A stretch of DNA of 5,065 nt from Candidatus Rifleibacteriota bacterium (GTDB lineage Bacteria > Riflebacteria > Ozemobacteria > Ozemobacterales > Ozemobacteraceae): positions 1-5,065 of the forward strand of contig JAKQQP010000238.1 in the NCBI GenBank assembly GCA_029564115.1, in the 5' to 3' direction. This document shows positions 1 through 5,065 of this stretch, one piece after another. The position numbers and the translations under genes were made by a program. The notes below the pieces were generated by a model. That model saw only the letters and a list, made by a program, of their open reading frames with translations, was not told the DNA's origin and searched no databases. How positions within the stretch are numbered: position 1 is the first letter of the stretch; the number at the start of each line of letters is the position of its first letter.

Positions 1-372
1 GTGAGTCTGGGCGGTTCCGGCGTCGATACCGGTCTGCGCGGGCAACTGGCTGCCGATGGTGGTTTGCTGTTCTCAGGCCGGACAAACTCGACCGACGGTG
101 ATGTCTCGGGCAACCACGCTGCTACCAGTGATTTCTGGCTCGGCAAAATCAGCCCGGCCATGAGTCTGGAATGGCAGAAATGTTTTGGCGGCACGGCTGA
201 TGACTACCTGTCGAGCTTTCTGACCACAACCGACGGCGGCTATCTTCTCACCGGTTACGGCCTGTCGACCGACGGTGATCTTACTGATACCGGCCACCAG
301 ACCGGCAATCATGATTTCATGATCATTAGAGAGGCACCGATGTCTACCTCGTCTGCCCCGCCGACCAATTAA
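1..372 (+). CDS. C-terminal part of a repeat-containing, probably extracytoplasmic protein (5' end outside window)
   Basis: The frame is open from base 1 to a TAA at 370-372, giving 123 residues. The first codon is GTG but is probably an internal valine, because it falls inside a repeat and no ribosome binding site can be seen. Two repeat copies are visible. The LGG/FGG element recurs at residues 3 and 62, DGG at 19 and 78, STDGD at 30 and 89 (spacing 59), and DFW/DFM at 44 and 105 (spacing 61). Repeats of this style, with an aromatic residue followed by GG, then T-x-DGG, G-x-S-x-DGD and D-F-W, are common in secreted or surface beta-rich proteins that are usually annotated as hypothetical; a propeller-like fold is inference. 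The tail after the last repeat (residues 114-123) is short and rich in Ser, Thr and Pro, with no sorting signal or transmembrane helix I recognise. The gene ends just before a strong terminator, so it is a separate unit from the kinases downstream. Function unknown. Confidence 0.72.
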   Translation: MSLGGSGVDTGLRGQLAADGGLLFSGRTNSTDGDVSGNHAATSDFWLGKISPAMSLEWQKCFGGTADDYLSSFLTTTDGGYLLTGYGLSTDGDLTDTGHQTGNHDFMIIREAPMSTSSAPPTN

Positions 373-390
373 AGTTCAAATCATTCGAAG

Positions 391-438
391 GTGCAGCCAG
401 AGTTATTCAAACAATAATTCTGGCTGCACTTTTGTTTT
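391..438 (+). terminator. Strong intrinsic (Rho-independent) terminator of the repeat-protein gene
   Basis: A 17-base left arm (391-407) pairs with a right arm (413-429) around the five-base loop CAAAC. The outer 11 pairs (GTGCAGCCAGA / TCTGGCTGCAC) are perfect; inside them one G-U wobble is followed by five A/T pairs. A T-rich tract, TTTTGTTTT, follows at 430-438. It begins 18 bases after the stop codon at 372. The left flank has no matching T run for the opposite strand, so termination should act mainly on + strand transcription. This isolates the upstream gene from the signalling operon. Confidence 0.92.
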
Positions 439-538
439 GAAAGGCGCCAAGTCGGCTTTGAACCGGAAAAAGATGATGACAGGAGACTTTGAAAAAAATA
501 AGCCCGGTTTTTTATGCTGCTGAAACGTAATTTCGCCA

Positions 539-568
539 TTGATTATGTCTGAGTGTGTGGGGTAGAAT
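539..568 (+). promoter_or_regulatory. Candidate sigma70-type promoter of the signalling operon
   Basis: TTGATT at 539-544 matches four of six bases of the -35 consensus and TAGAAT at 563-568 matches five of six of the -10 consensus, with an 18-base spacer. A start near 575 would give a leader of about 60 bases before the GTG at 638. It is the best match I found in the 439-637 gap, which must hold the promoter if the terminator at 391-438 is efficient. Housekeeping promoters vary in bacteria outside well-studied groups, so this is a prediction from consensus only. No clear operator repeat overlaps it. Confidence 0.4.
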
Positions 569-627
569 TAAATATAGCGGGTACAAAATTGACCGCCATG
601 AGAATGGATGAGCCACAGGATTTTTTT

Positions 628-632
628 GGAGG
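628..632 (+). promoter_or_regulatory. Ribosome binding site that fixes the kinase start at GTG 638
   Basis: GGAGG lies five bases upstream of GTG 638. An in-frame ATG exists ten codons earlier (608) but has no convincing Shine-Dalgarno sequence, and using it would put a charged stretch in front of the signal peptide. Starting at 638 gives a short Lys-containing n-region directly followed by the hydrophobic core, as expected for an exported protein. Confidence 0.85.
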
Positions 633-637
633 AACCG

Positions 638-2299
638 GTGACAAAAATTACCGGAAAGTTCAGTGTTCTGATCACAGCCTTGATGCTAATTGCGTTTCTC
701 TGTCCGACTGCGCTTTTAGCCCGCCGGTCTGTGCGGGTTGGGGTTTATCAGAATGCTCCCAAAGTTTTTGTCGACGAGTCCGGTGTACCGGCCGGTATTT
801 TTATCGATGTCATTCGCCACATTGCGGCAGTTGAAGACTGGGAACTGCAATTCGTTGCCGGTTCATGGTCAGAAGGGCTTGAGCGACTTGCCAGCGGCCA
901 GCTCGATCTGATGCCTGATGTCGCTCACACCGCCGAGCGGGCCCGCAATTTTTCGTTTCATTCGGTGCCCGTTCTTTCGTCATGGTTTCAGGTCTATGCC
1001 CGCCGGGGCAGCAGAATTCAATCGATTCTGGATCTTGCCGGCAAAAGGATCGTGGTTTTGCAGGGGTCTGTGCAGCAGGATGCTTTTGCACTTATGGCAA
1101 AGAGCTTCGGGCTCGAAGTAACCCTGGTGAAGGCTCAGGATTATGAGTCGGTTTTTTCGGCAGTTGTCAGGAACGAAGCTGATGCCGCAATTGCAAACCA
1201 GTTTTATGGCAACATGCATGCAAAAAAGTTTGGCCTCGAAGACACGGCCATTATCTTCAACCCTTCGGTTCTGCATTTTGCCGCTCCACTGAGCCGTAAT
1301 CTTGATCTGCTCGACAGAATCGATGATCATATGCGCCTGCTCAAGAGCGATTTAAACTCGGTATATTATCAGTCTCTCAAACGATGGACGCAGGAAAGCT
1401 TCAGTTACAAGCTGCCAGATGAATTAAAAGCGGTCGCAATGGTTATTCTGGCATCTTTGCTGATAAGTATTGCCGGCAGTCTAATTCTCAAGCGACAGGT
1501 GAACGCCAGAACCACGGAATTACAGCAGAGTCACCGTGAGCTTGAGACGAGAGTCACCGAACGAACCGCTGAGCTGGCTGCAGCAATGAAGCGTGCCGAA
1601 GAGTCAGACAGAATAAAATCCGCTTTTCTGGCGAGCATGTCGCATGAGCTGCGCACGCCGCTCAACTCAATTATCGGGTTTACCGGCATACTGCTGCAGG
1701 GGCTTGCCGGGCCGCTCAATGATGAGCAGAACAAACAGCTGGGCATGGTGCAGAAAAGCGCGCGGCATCTGCTGGCTTTGATCAACGACGTTCTCGATAT
1801 TTCTAAAATTGAGGCCGGTCAGCTTGAACTTTCCAACACCAGGTTCAATCTCAGGCCCTCGCTGGAAAAAATTATCATGATGCTGGCGCCAATGGCGGCA
1901 GAAAAGGGTATTGAGCTGCGTTGCCAGATTGCCGGAGACGTCGGTGAAGTTATGGCCGACCAGCGCCGGATCGAGCAGATAGTTCTCAATCTTCTCAATA
2001 ACGCGCTGAAATTCACAGAAAGGGGCTGTGTCAGCCTCAGTTGCCGAATAGAAAATGGTCATTGCCTGATAGAGGTCTCTGATACAGGTATTGGCATGGA
2101 GGCCGACAAACTGCAGGAGATATTTCTACCATTTCACCAGCTTGATTCAGGGCTGGCGAGAAAGCACGAAGGCACCGGTCTGGGGCTTTCCATATGCAGG
2201 AAACTGCTGGAAATGATGGGAGGAACTGTCGAAGTGAAAAGCCAACCCGGCGTCGGCAGTAATTTCTTTGTTTCTTTTCCGGCAAATAAGGGAGTTTGA
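638..2299 (+). CDS. Membrane sensor histidine kinase with periplasmic SBP_bac_3-like (Venus-flytrap) domain
   Basis: 553 residues from the GTG start. Residues 1-28 look like a signal peptide (Lys3, Lys7, hydrophobic core 8-27, possible cleavage after Ala28). Residues about 31-255 resemble a family 3 solute-binding domain: VRVGVY at 32-37, the segment 'D-L-M-P-D' and then T-A-E-R with Arg101, placed like the ligand-carboxylate arginine of amino-acid-binding proteins. One transmembrane helix lies at 265-284. A charged coiled-coil linker (about 285-325) follows without a recognisable HAMP domain. The HisKA domain has the H-box SMSHELRTPLN, with phospho-acceptor His336. The HATPase domain has Asn455 in the N-box, DTGIG at 482-486 and GTGLG at 512-516, so all key catalytic motifs are present. 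The inferred role is to sense a small solute in the periplasm and pass phosphate to a receiver; the protein has none of its own. The layout recalls BvgS/EvgS-type sensors, but with a single flytrap domain and no PAS, receiver or Hpt. The stop lies two bases before the receiver gene. Ligand unknown. Confidence 0.93.
   Translation: MTKITGKFSVLITALMLIAFLCPTALLARRSVRVGVYQNAPKVFVDESGVPAGIFIDVIRHIAAVEDWELQFVAGSWSEGLERLASGQLDLMPDVAHTAERARNFSFHSVPVLSSWFQVYARRGSRIQSILDLAGKRIVVLQGSVQQDAFALMAKSFGLEVTLVKAQDYESVFSAVVRNEADAAIANQFYGNMHAKKFGLEDTAIIFNPSVLHFAAPLSRNLDLLDRIDDHMRLLKSDLNSVYYQSLKRWTQESFSYKLPDELKAVAMVILASLLISIAGSLILKRQVNARTTELQQSHRELETRVTERTAELAAAMKRAEESDRIKSAFLASMSHELRTPLNSIIGFTGILLQGLAGPLNDEQNKQLGMVQKSARHLLALINDVLDISKIEAGQLELSNTRFNLRPSLEKIIMMLAPMAAEKGIELRCQIAGDVGEVMADQRRIEQIVLNLLNNALKFTERGCVSLSCRIENGHCLIEVSDTGIGMEADKLQEIFLPFHQLDSGLARKHEGTGLGLSICRKLLEMMGGTVEVKSQPGVGSNFFVSFPANKGV
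2288..2294 (+). promoter_or_regulatory. Ribosome binding site for the receiver gene, inside the end of the kinase gene
   Basis: AAGGGAG lies seven bases before GTG 2302 and overlaps the last codons of the upstream kinase. An alternative TTG at 2296 would overlap the kinase stop codon, but it sits only one base after this Shine-Dalgarno sequence, which is too close. The layout suggests translational coupling, with terminating ribosomes re-initiating two bases downstream. Confidence 0.8.
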
Positions 2300-2301
2300 C
2301 T

Positions 2302-2688
2302 GTGGCAAAAAAACTTCTTATTATCGAAGACAATGAGCAGAACTACTATATGATGAGATTTCTGCTCGAAAAAAAAGGGTTCAAGGTCATCGGGGCTGAA
2401 AATGGCAGACTTGGTGTTGAAATGGCTTTGAATGAAAAGCCTGATGCCATTCTGCTCGACATTCAACTGCCCGAAATGGATGGCTATGCGGTAGCTGCCG
2501 AGCTGAAAAGGCATTCCGAACTTGATAATGTCCCGATCGTTGCAGTGACTTCATACGCCATGGTTGGCGATCGTGAGAATATTATCGCCGCCGGTGCCAC
2601 CGGTTATATCGAAAAGCCGATAAACCCGGATACTTTTGTAGATGAAATTTCCATATTTGTTCAGGATAAAAAGACAAAACCGGAGTAG
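2302..2688 (+). CDS. Stand-alone response regulator receiver protein, DivK-like
   Basis: 128 residues, almost entirely one REC domain, with a short charged tail (K-K-T-K-P-E) and no output domain. The acidic pair is Glu9-Asp10, the phospho-acceptor is Asp53 in L-L-D-I-Q-L-P-E-M-D-G, the switch Thr is Thr83 in V-A-V-T-S-Y-A-M, and the conserved Lys is Lys105 in the E-K-P-I motif. The N-terminal E-D-N-E-x-N and the A-M-x-G-D segment after the switch Thr are typical of DivK-like single-domain receivers, which act by binding kinases or other proteins or as phosphorelay intermediates. It sits between two kinases with gaps of two and three bases, so it is almost certainly co-translated with them and is a likely partner of one or both. 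The GTG start is chosen from the ribosome binding site. The resemblance to DivK is of domain type and does not establish orthology, so no gene symbol is given. Confidence 0.93.
   Translation: MAKKLLIIEDNEQNYYMMRFLLEKKGFKVIGAENGRLGVEMALNEKPDAILLDIQLPEMDGYAVAAELKRHSELDNVPIVAVTSYAMVGDRENIIAAGATGYIEKPINPDTFVDEISIFVQDKKTKPE
2682..2685 (+). promoter_or_regulatory. Ribosome binding site for the receiver-PAS kinase gene
   Basis: GGAG lies six bases before GTG 2692, overlapping the last codons of the receiver gene, whose TAG ends at 2688. This supports the GTG start, where the receiver domain begins at once with M-D-I-L-I-V-D-D, and supports co-translation across the three-base gap. Confidence 0.75.
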
Positions 2689-2691
2689 CAA

Positions 2692-4329
2692 GTGGACATA
2701 CTGATAGTCGATGACCGTGAAGATAATCTTTATTTTCTTTCTTCATTGATGAAGGGGCATGGCCACACCGTGCATCTGGCGGCTAATGGTGCGGAAGCTC
2801 TGAATCTTCTTGGCCGGCAGCAGGTTGCACTTGTTGTCAGCGACATACTTATGCCGGTTATGGATGGTTTTCAACTGTGCCGCGCACTCAAAGCAGATAA
2901 AAGACTTGCTGAAATTCCGGTAATCTTTTACACAGCAACCTACACGGGGCCTCAGGACGAGGAAATGGCAATGAAGGTTGGTGCCAGCAGATTTGTCATC
3001 AAGCCTTGCGAGCCAGAAGCACTGATGCGAATTGTCAACGATGTTCTGGCGGAATCCAGGCTTGCCAGGCCGGCTGCACCTCCGGTTGCAAGTGAAGAAG
3101 AAGTTTTGAAGCTATACAGCGAGCGACTGGTAAGAAAACTTGAACAGAAAATGCTCGAGCTCGAAAAAGAGGTTGCCGCAAGAAAAGAAGCGGAAAAGGT
3201 TCTTCTTGCCAGCGAAAAAAAGTATCGTTCGCTTTACAACAGCATTCGCGATGCACTGGTTGTAGTCAGTTCTGATCGCATAATTGCTGCCTGCAACCCT
3301 GCCTTTGAGAATCTTTTTGGTTTCAGGTCTGATGAGGTTGTCGGCAAATCTGTCAGTCTGATCTTTCAGCAGGAAAAAGACTTCTTCGAGGTCGGTGAAA
3401 TCATGAAAACGCTGAATGAGACAAACAACTCGATCCGGGAAACAAGTTTTCGGCGTCGCGATGGCTCTCTGTTCGTGGGCGAGACAAATCTTTTTTGTCT
3501 GCACAATGGCACTGAGCAGTTATCAGGCTATGTGTGCATGATAAGAGATGTAACCGCGAGAATCAATGCCGATATCGCCAGAAAAGAGCTGGAACTGCAG
3601 TTGCAGCAGGCGCAGAAAATGGAATCGCTTGGCCTGCTGGCCGGCGGCATTGCGCATGATTTCAACAATCTTCTGGCAATTTTTCTGGGTTATTCAGAAA
3701 TAATGCTGGCAGAGTTTGCCCGGACTGATAAGCATTATGAGTATGCCGATGAAATATATCAGGCCAGTCTGCGGGCCAGGGATTTGACAACCCAGTTGCT
3801 TGCTTTCAGCCGCAAACAGCAACTGGAAAAGATCAGTGTCGATGTCTGCAGTGTTGTCGGAAGTTTTCAGAAGCTGCTCTCGAGAATTATCGGAAAAAAA
3901 GTGAAACTGCTGGTGCAGTTGCCGGACCATCGTCTTCCGGTGGTTGCGGATGTCACTCAACTTGAACAGGTGCTGATGAATCTGGCTGTAAATGCCAGCG
4001 ATGCCATGCCTGAAGGCGGCACCCTGACCATAGAAGTGGCCCGCGCTGAATTCGACGATACAGGCAGCCGCCAGATATCAGAATTGCCACCCGGAGCGTA
4101 CGCCATGATCGCGGTCATTGATACCGGCTGTGGCATAAGCGGCGAAAATCTTTCGCGTATTTTCGAGCCATTTTTCACCACCAAAGGCAAAGAAGGAACC
4201 GGCCTGGGGCTGGCTACGTCGTATGGTATCGTTAAACAGCATGGCGGCTCGATCCAGGTTCATACCGAGCCAGGAAAAGGAACGACCTTCAAAGTTTATC
4301 TGCCACTCCAGCCCGCAACTGACAGCTGA
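2692..4329 (+). CDS. Soluble histidine kinase with N-terminal receiver and PAS domain (REC-coiled coil-PAS-HisKA-HATPase)
   Basis: 545 residues with no signal peptide or transmembrane segment, so probably cytoplasmic. A receiver domain occupies about 1-120: Asp7-Asp8, phospho-acceptor Asp51 in S-D-I-L-M-P-V-M-D-G, Thr81 and Lys104 in I-K-P. A strongly charged coiled coil (about 136-173) leads into a PAS domain (about 174-290), which begins with the common E-K-K-Y-R-S-L-Y motif and ends with M-I-R-D-V-T. The HisKA H-box is G-G-I-A-H-D-F-N-N-L-L, with His322 as the predicted phosphorylation site. The HATPase domain keeps Asn434 (N-box), DTGCG at 477-481, FEPFF at 491-495 and GTGLG at 502-506, so the kinase looks intact. 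Kinases with the HDFNN-type H-box often carry a C-terminal receiver; here the receiver is at the N-terminus, where phosphorylation could control kinase activity allosterically (inference). The PAS ligand is not predictable: I see no obvious haem or flavin signature. It is the last gene of the operon and ends 21 bases before a convergent gene. Confidence 0.94.
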   Translation: MDILIVDDREDNLYFLSSLMKGHGHTVHLAANGAEALNLLGRQQVALVVSDILMPVMDGFQLCRALKADKRLAEIPVIFYTATYTGPQDEEMAMKVGASRFVIKPCEPEALMRIVNDVLAESRLARPAAPPVASEEEVLKLYSERLVRKLEQKMLELEKEVAARKEAEKVLLASEKKYRSLYNSIRDALVVVSSDRIIAACNPAFENLFGFRSDEVVGKSVSLIFQQEKDFFEVGEIMKTLNETNNSIRETSFRRRDGSLFVGETNLFCLHNGTEQLSGYVCMIRDVTARINADIARKELELQLQQAQKMESLGLLAGGIAHDFNNLLAIFLGYSEIMLAEFARTDKHYEYADEIYQASLRARDLTTQLLAFSRKQQLEKISVDVCSVVGSFQKLLSRIIGKKVKLLVQLPDHRLPVVADVTQLEQVLMNLAVNASDAMPEGGTLTIEVARAEFDDTGSRQISELPPGAYAMIAVIDTGCGISGENLSRIFEPFFTTKGKEGTGLGLATSYGIVKQHGGSIQVHTEPGKGTTFKVYLPLQPATDS

Positions 4330-4334
4330 GCTTT

Positions 4335-4354
4335 GTAGCTTGCCTTGCAGCTAC
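4335..4354. other. Small hairpin in the convergent gap, possible weak terminator
   Basis: GTAGCT (4335-4340) and AGCTAC (4349-4354) form a six-pair stem around an eight-base loop; an alternative fold bulges one T and adds TGC/GCA pairs inside. It lies between the stop of the + strand kinase (4329) and the end of the - strand gene, and its right arm contains the stop codon of the latter (4351-4353). No T tract follows it on either strand, so it is not a canonical intrinsic terminator. It may contribute to 3' end formation for both genes, or be chance. Confidence 0.3.
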
Positions 4355-5065
4355 TCGAAATAGAGTTCGGGGGAGCGCACGGTTTGGCCGTGGGCACGGC
4401 TATCGAGGCTGAAAATGGTGACGAAGCCGGGGGCGATATTTTTTTGCGGGTCGGCCATGATGATCATGCCGAAATCCTGCCAGCTGTTGCTGCGTTTCAT
4501 ATTCTGCCAGCTGGCCCTGAAAATCTCGCTGATCTCGATATATGAGACATTGCCACCGCCTTTGATGATACCGTGGCAGCTGATTTTATGGTCAAAATCA
4601 CCGCCCTCGTTATGCCAGGTCAGCAAAGGGGCTGAATAATACCAGTCGCAGCCACGATGCTTTTTTTCTCTGGTTCTGAATTTGTCTGAACCTTCCTGGA
4701 ATGGGCGTGTCAGCGGGTAAATAATCACCGGCATCTCAGCCGGCCCCTGATTTTTGTCGCTCGTGATCTTGAGATAAACGCGTTTGAGCTCGAATTCTGC
4801 GATATTGAAGCCGGCCAGGGCAAATGCCTCTGCCACTTCGAATCTTAGAAGATAACGCAGGGTGGTTGGCCCGCCCCAGACTCCAATTTCGCCTGTAAGG
4901 TCGCCTCCGGCGTTGCGGTTGTCACGCCATGAGCGATTGTTGGCGTGTGGGTGGCGAATGAAGGCATCATTACCGGTTCTGACAATGACCCGGCCTCTGC
5001 GACTTCTTTCTGGCACAAATGGCCAGCGCAGCAGTTTGAGACATTTCGGGCACTCTACCGTGTCG
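4351..5065 (-). CDS. C-terminal part of a DNRLRE (CBM96)-like domain protein, N-terminus outside window
   Basis: On the - strand the frame is open from the right edge (first full codon 5064-5062) to TAG at 4353-4351: 237 residues visible. A GTG at 5016 could be mistaken for a start, but the 16 codons before it are open and encode a plausible E-C-P-K-C-L-K-L-L-R-W-P segment, so the gene almost certainly begins beyond the window. Using visible-fragment numbering, the pattern fits a DNRLRE/CBM96-type beta-sandwich: N-D-A-F-I-R at 32-37, G-V-W-G-G at 61-65, R-Y-L-L-R-F-E-V at 70-77, V-I-I-Y-P-L-T-R-P-F-Q-E-G at 113-125, D-W-Y-Y then L-L-T-W at 140-150, G-G-D-F-D at 154-158, Y-I-E-I-S at 175-179, D-F-G-M-I-I at 197-202, and F-S-L-D-S-R then S-P-E-L-Y-F at the C-terminus. 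Such domains usually sit at the ends of large extracellular or surface proteins and may bind polysaccharide. Cys5 and Cys8 look like half of a zinc knuckle. The gene converges on the kinase operon and is not part of it. The domain call is by pattern memory only. Confidence 0.72.
   Translation of the reverse strand, partial: DTVECPKCLKLLRWPFVPERSRRGRVIVRTGNDAFIRHPHANNRSWRDNRNAGGDLTGEIGVWGGPTTLRYLLRFEVAEAFALAGFNIAEFELKRVYLKITSDKNQGPAEMPVIIYPLTRPFQEGSDKFRTREKKHRGCDWYYSAPLLTWHNEGGDFDHKISCHGIIKGGGNVSYIEISEIFRASWQNMKRSNSWQDFGMIIMADPQKNIAPGFVTIFSLDSRAHGQTVRSPELYFE

Noticed and set aside
461..513. AACCGG (461-466) and CCGGTT (504-509) followed by a T run, resembling a second terminator
   Set aside because: The loop would be 37 bases with only six pairs in the stem. 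The A-rich and T-rich flanks are ordinary low-complexity sequence.
489..530. Possible 13-codon leader peptide: TTG 489 after AGGAG (481-485), stop TAA at 528-530
   Set aside because: The spacer is only three bases, the start codon is weak, the peptide has no repeated regulatory codons, and it lies upstream of the predicted promoter. Probably chance.
577..596. Short inverted repeat GCGG...CCGC as a possible operator downstream of the promoter
   Set aside because: Four-base arms with a 12-base spacer are expected by chance.
683..706. Possible lipobox around Cys22 of the membrane kinase signal peptide
   Set aside because: The sequence before the Cys is A-F-L-C; Leu at -1 does not fit a lipobox, and the protein has a separate transmembrane anchor.
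553..834. 93-codon + strand frame overlapping the start of the membrane kinase
   Set aside because: It runs in another frame through the signal peptide and binding-domain coding region, is rich in Cys and Ser, and has no ribosome binding site or recognisable domain; a shadow of the kinase gene.
3112..3504. 130-codon - strand frame inside the soluble kinase
   Set aside because: It is antisense to the coiled-coil and PAS coding region, which has clear family motifs; no domain or ribosome binding site supports the antisense frame.
4345..4639. Two short + strand frames opposite the right-hand gene
   Set aside because: They are antisense to a frame with a coherent DNRLRE-like motif series and have no ribosome binding site or recognisable domain.
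1..5065. CRISPR arrays, tRNA or rRNA genes, insertion sequences, attachment sites
   Set aside because: No direct-repeat array, tRNA-like fold, rRNA stretch, transposase motif or terminal inverted repeat was seen on either strand.

Overview
The window holds a compact three-gene two-component signalling operon on the + strand (about 638-4329). It is flanked by two unrelated genes cut by the window edges: the 3' end of a repeat protein on the left (+ strand) and the C-terminal part of a DNRLRE-like protein on the right (- strand). Base composition is moderate, coding density is high, and all three operon genes start with GTG behind strong Shine-Dalgarno sequences. A cleaved-type signal peptide, a periplasmic binding-protein sensor domain and one inner-membrane helix suggest a Gram-negative bacterium. 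The mix of repeat-rich secreted proteins and many-domain histidine kinases fits environmental lineages with large signalling repertoires, but nothing here allows a phylum to be named.

Layout. 1-372: last 123 codons of a protein with roughly 59-residue repeats of the DGG...G...S-DGD...DFW type (probably extracytoplasmic), followed by a strong intrinsic terminator (391-438). 439-637: non-coding leader with one plausible sigma70-type promoter (539-568) and the ribosome binding site of the first kinase. 638-2299: membrane sensor histidine kinase with an SBP_bac_3-like periplasmic domain. 2302-2688: stand-alone receiver protein resembling DivK. 2692-4329: soluble kinase with domain order receiver - coiled coil - PAS - HisKA - HATPase. 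4330-4350: a 21-base convergent gap with a small hairpin. 4351-5065: - strand, C-terminal part of a protein with a CPKC motif and a DNRLRE/CBM96-like domain; the frame stays open to the right edge.

How the genes may work together (inference). The membrane kinase would sense a small solute and autophosphorylate at H336. The stand-alone receiver (D53) and the N-terminal receiver of the soluble kinase (D51) are both candidate acceptors. The soluble kinase adds a second, cytoplasmic input through its PAS domain. No gene in the window has a DNA-binding, cyclic-di-GMP or other output domain and there is no Hpt domain, so the effector must lie elsewhere or the receiver must act by protein contact. 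The operon is an ordinary kind of accessory signalling cassette; I see no clearly new biological system. The most useful points are the output-less kinase-receiver-kinase arrangement, the receiver-first architecture of the second kinase, and the truncated right-hand gene.
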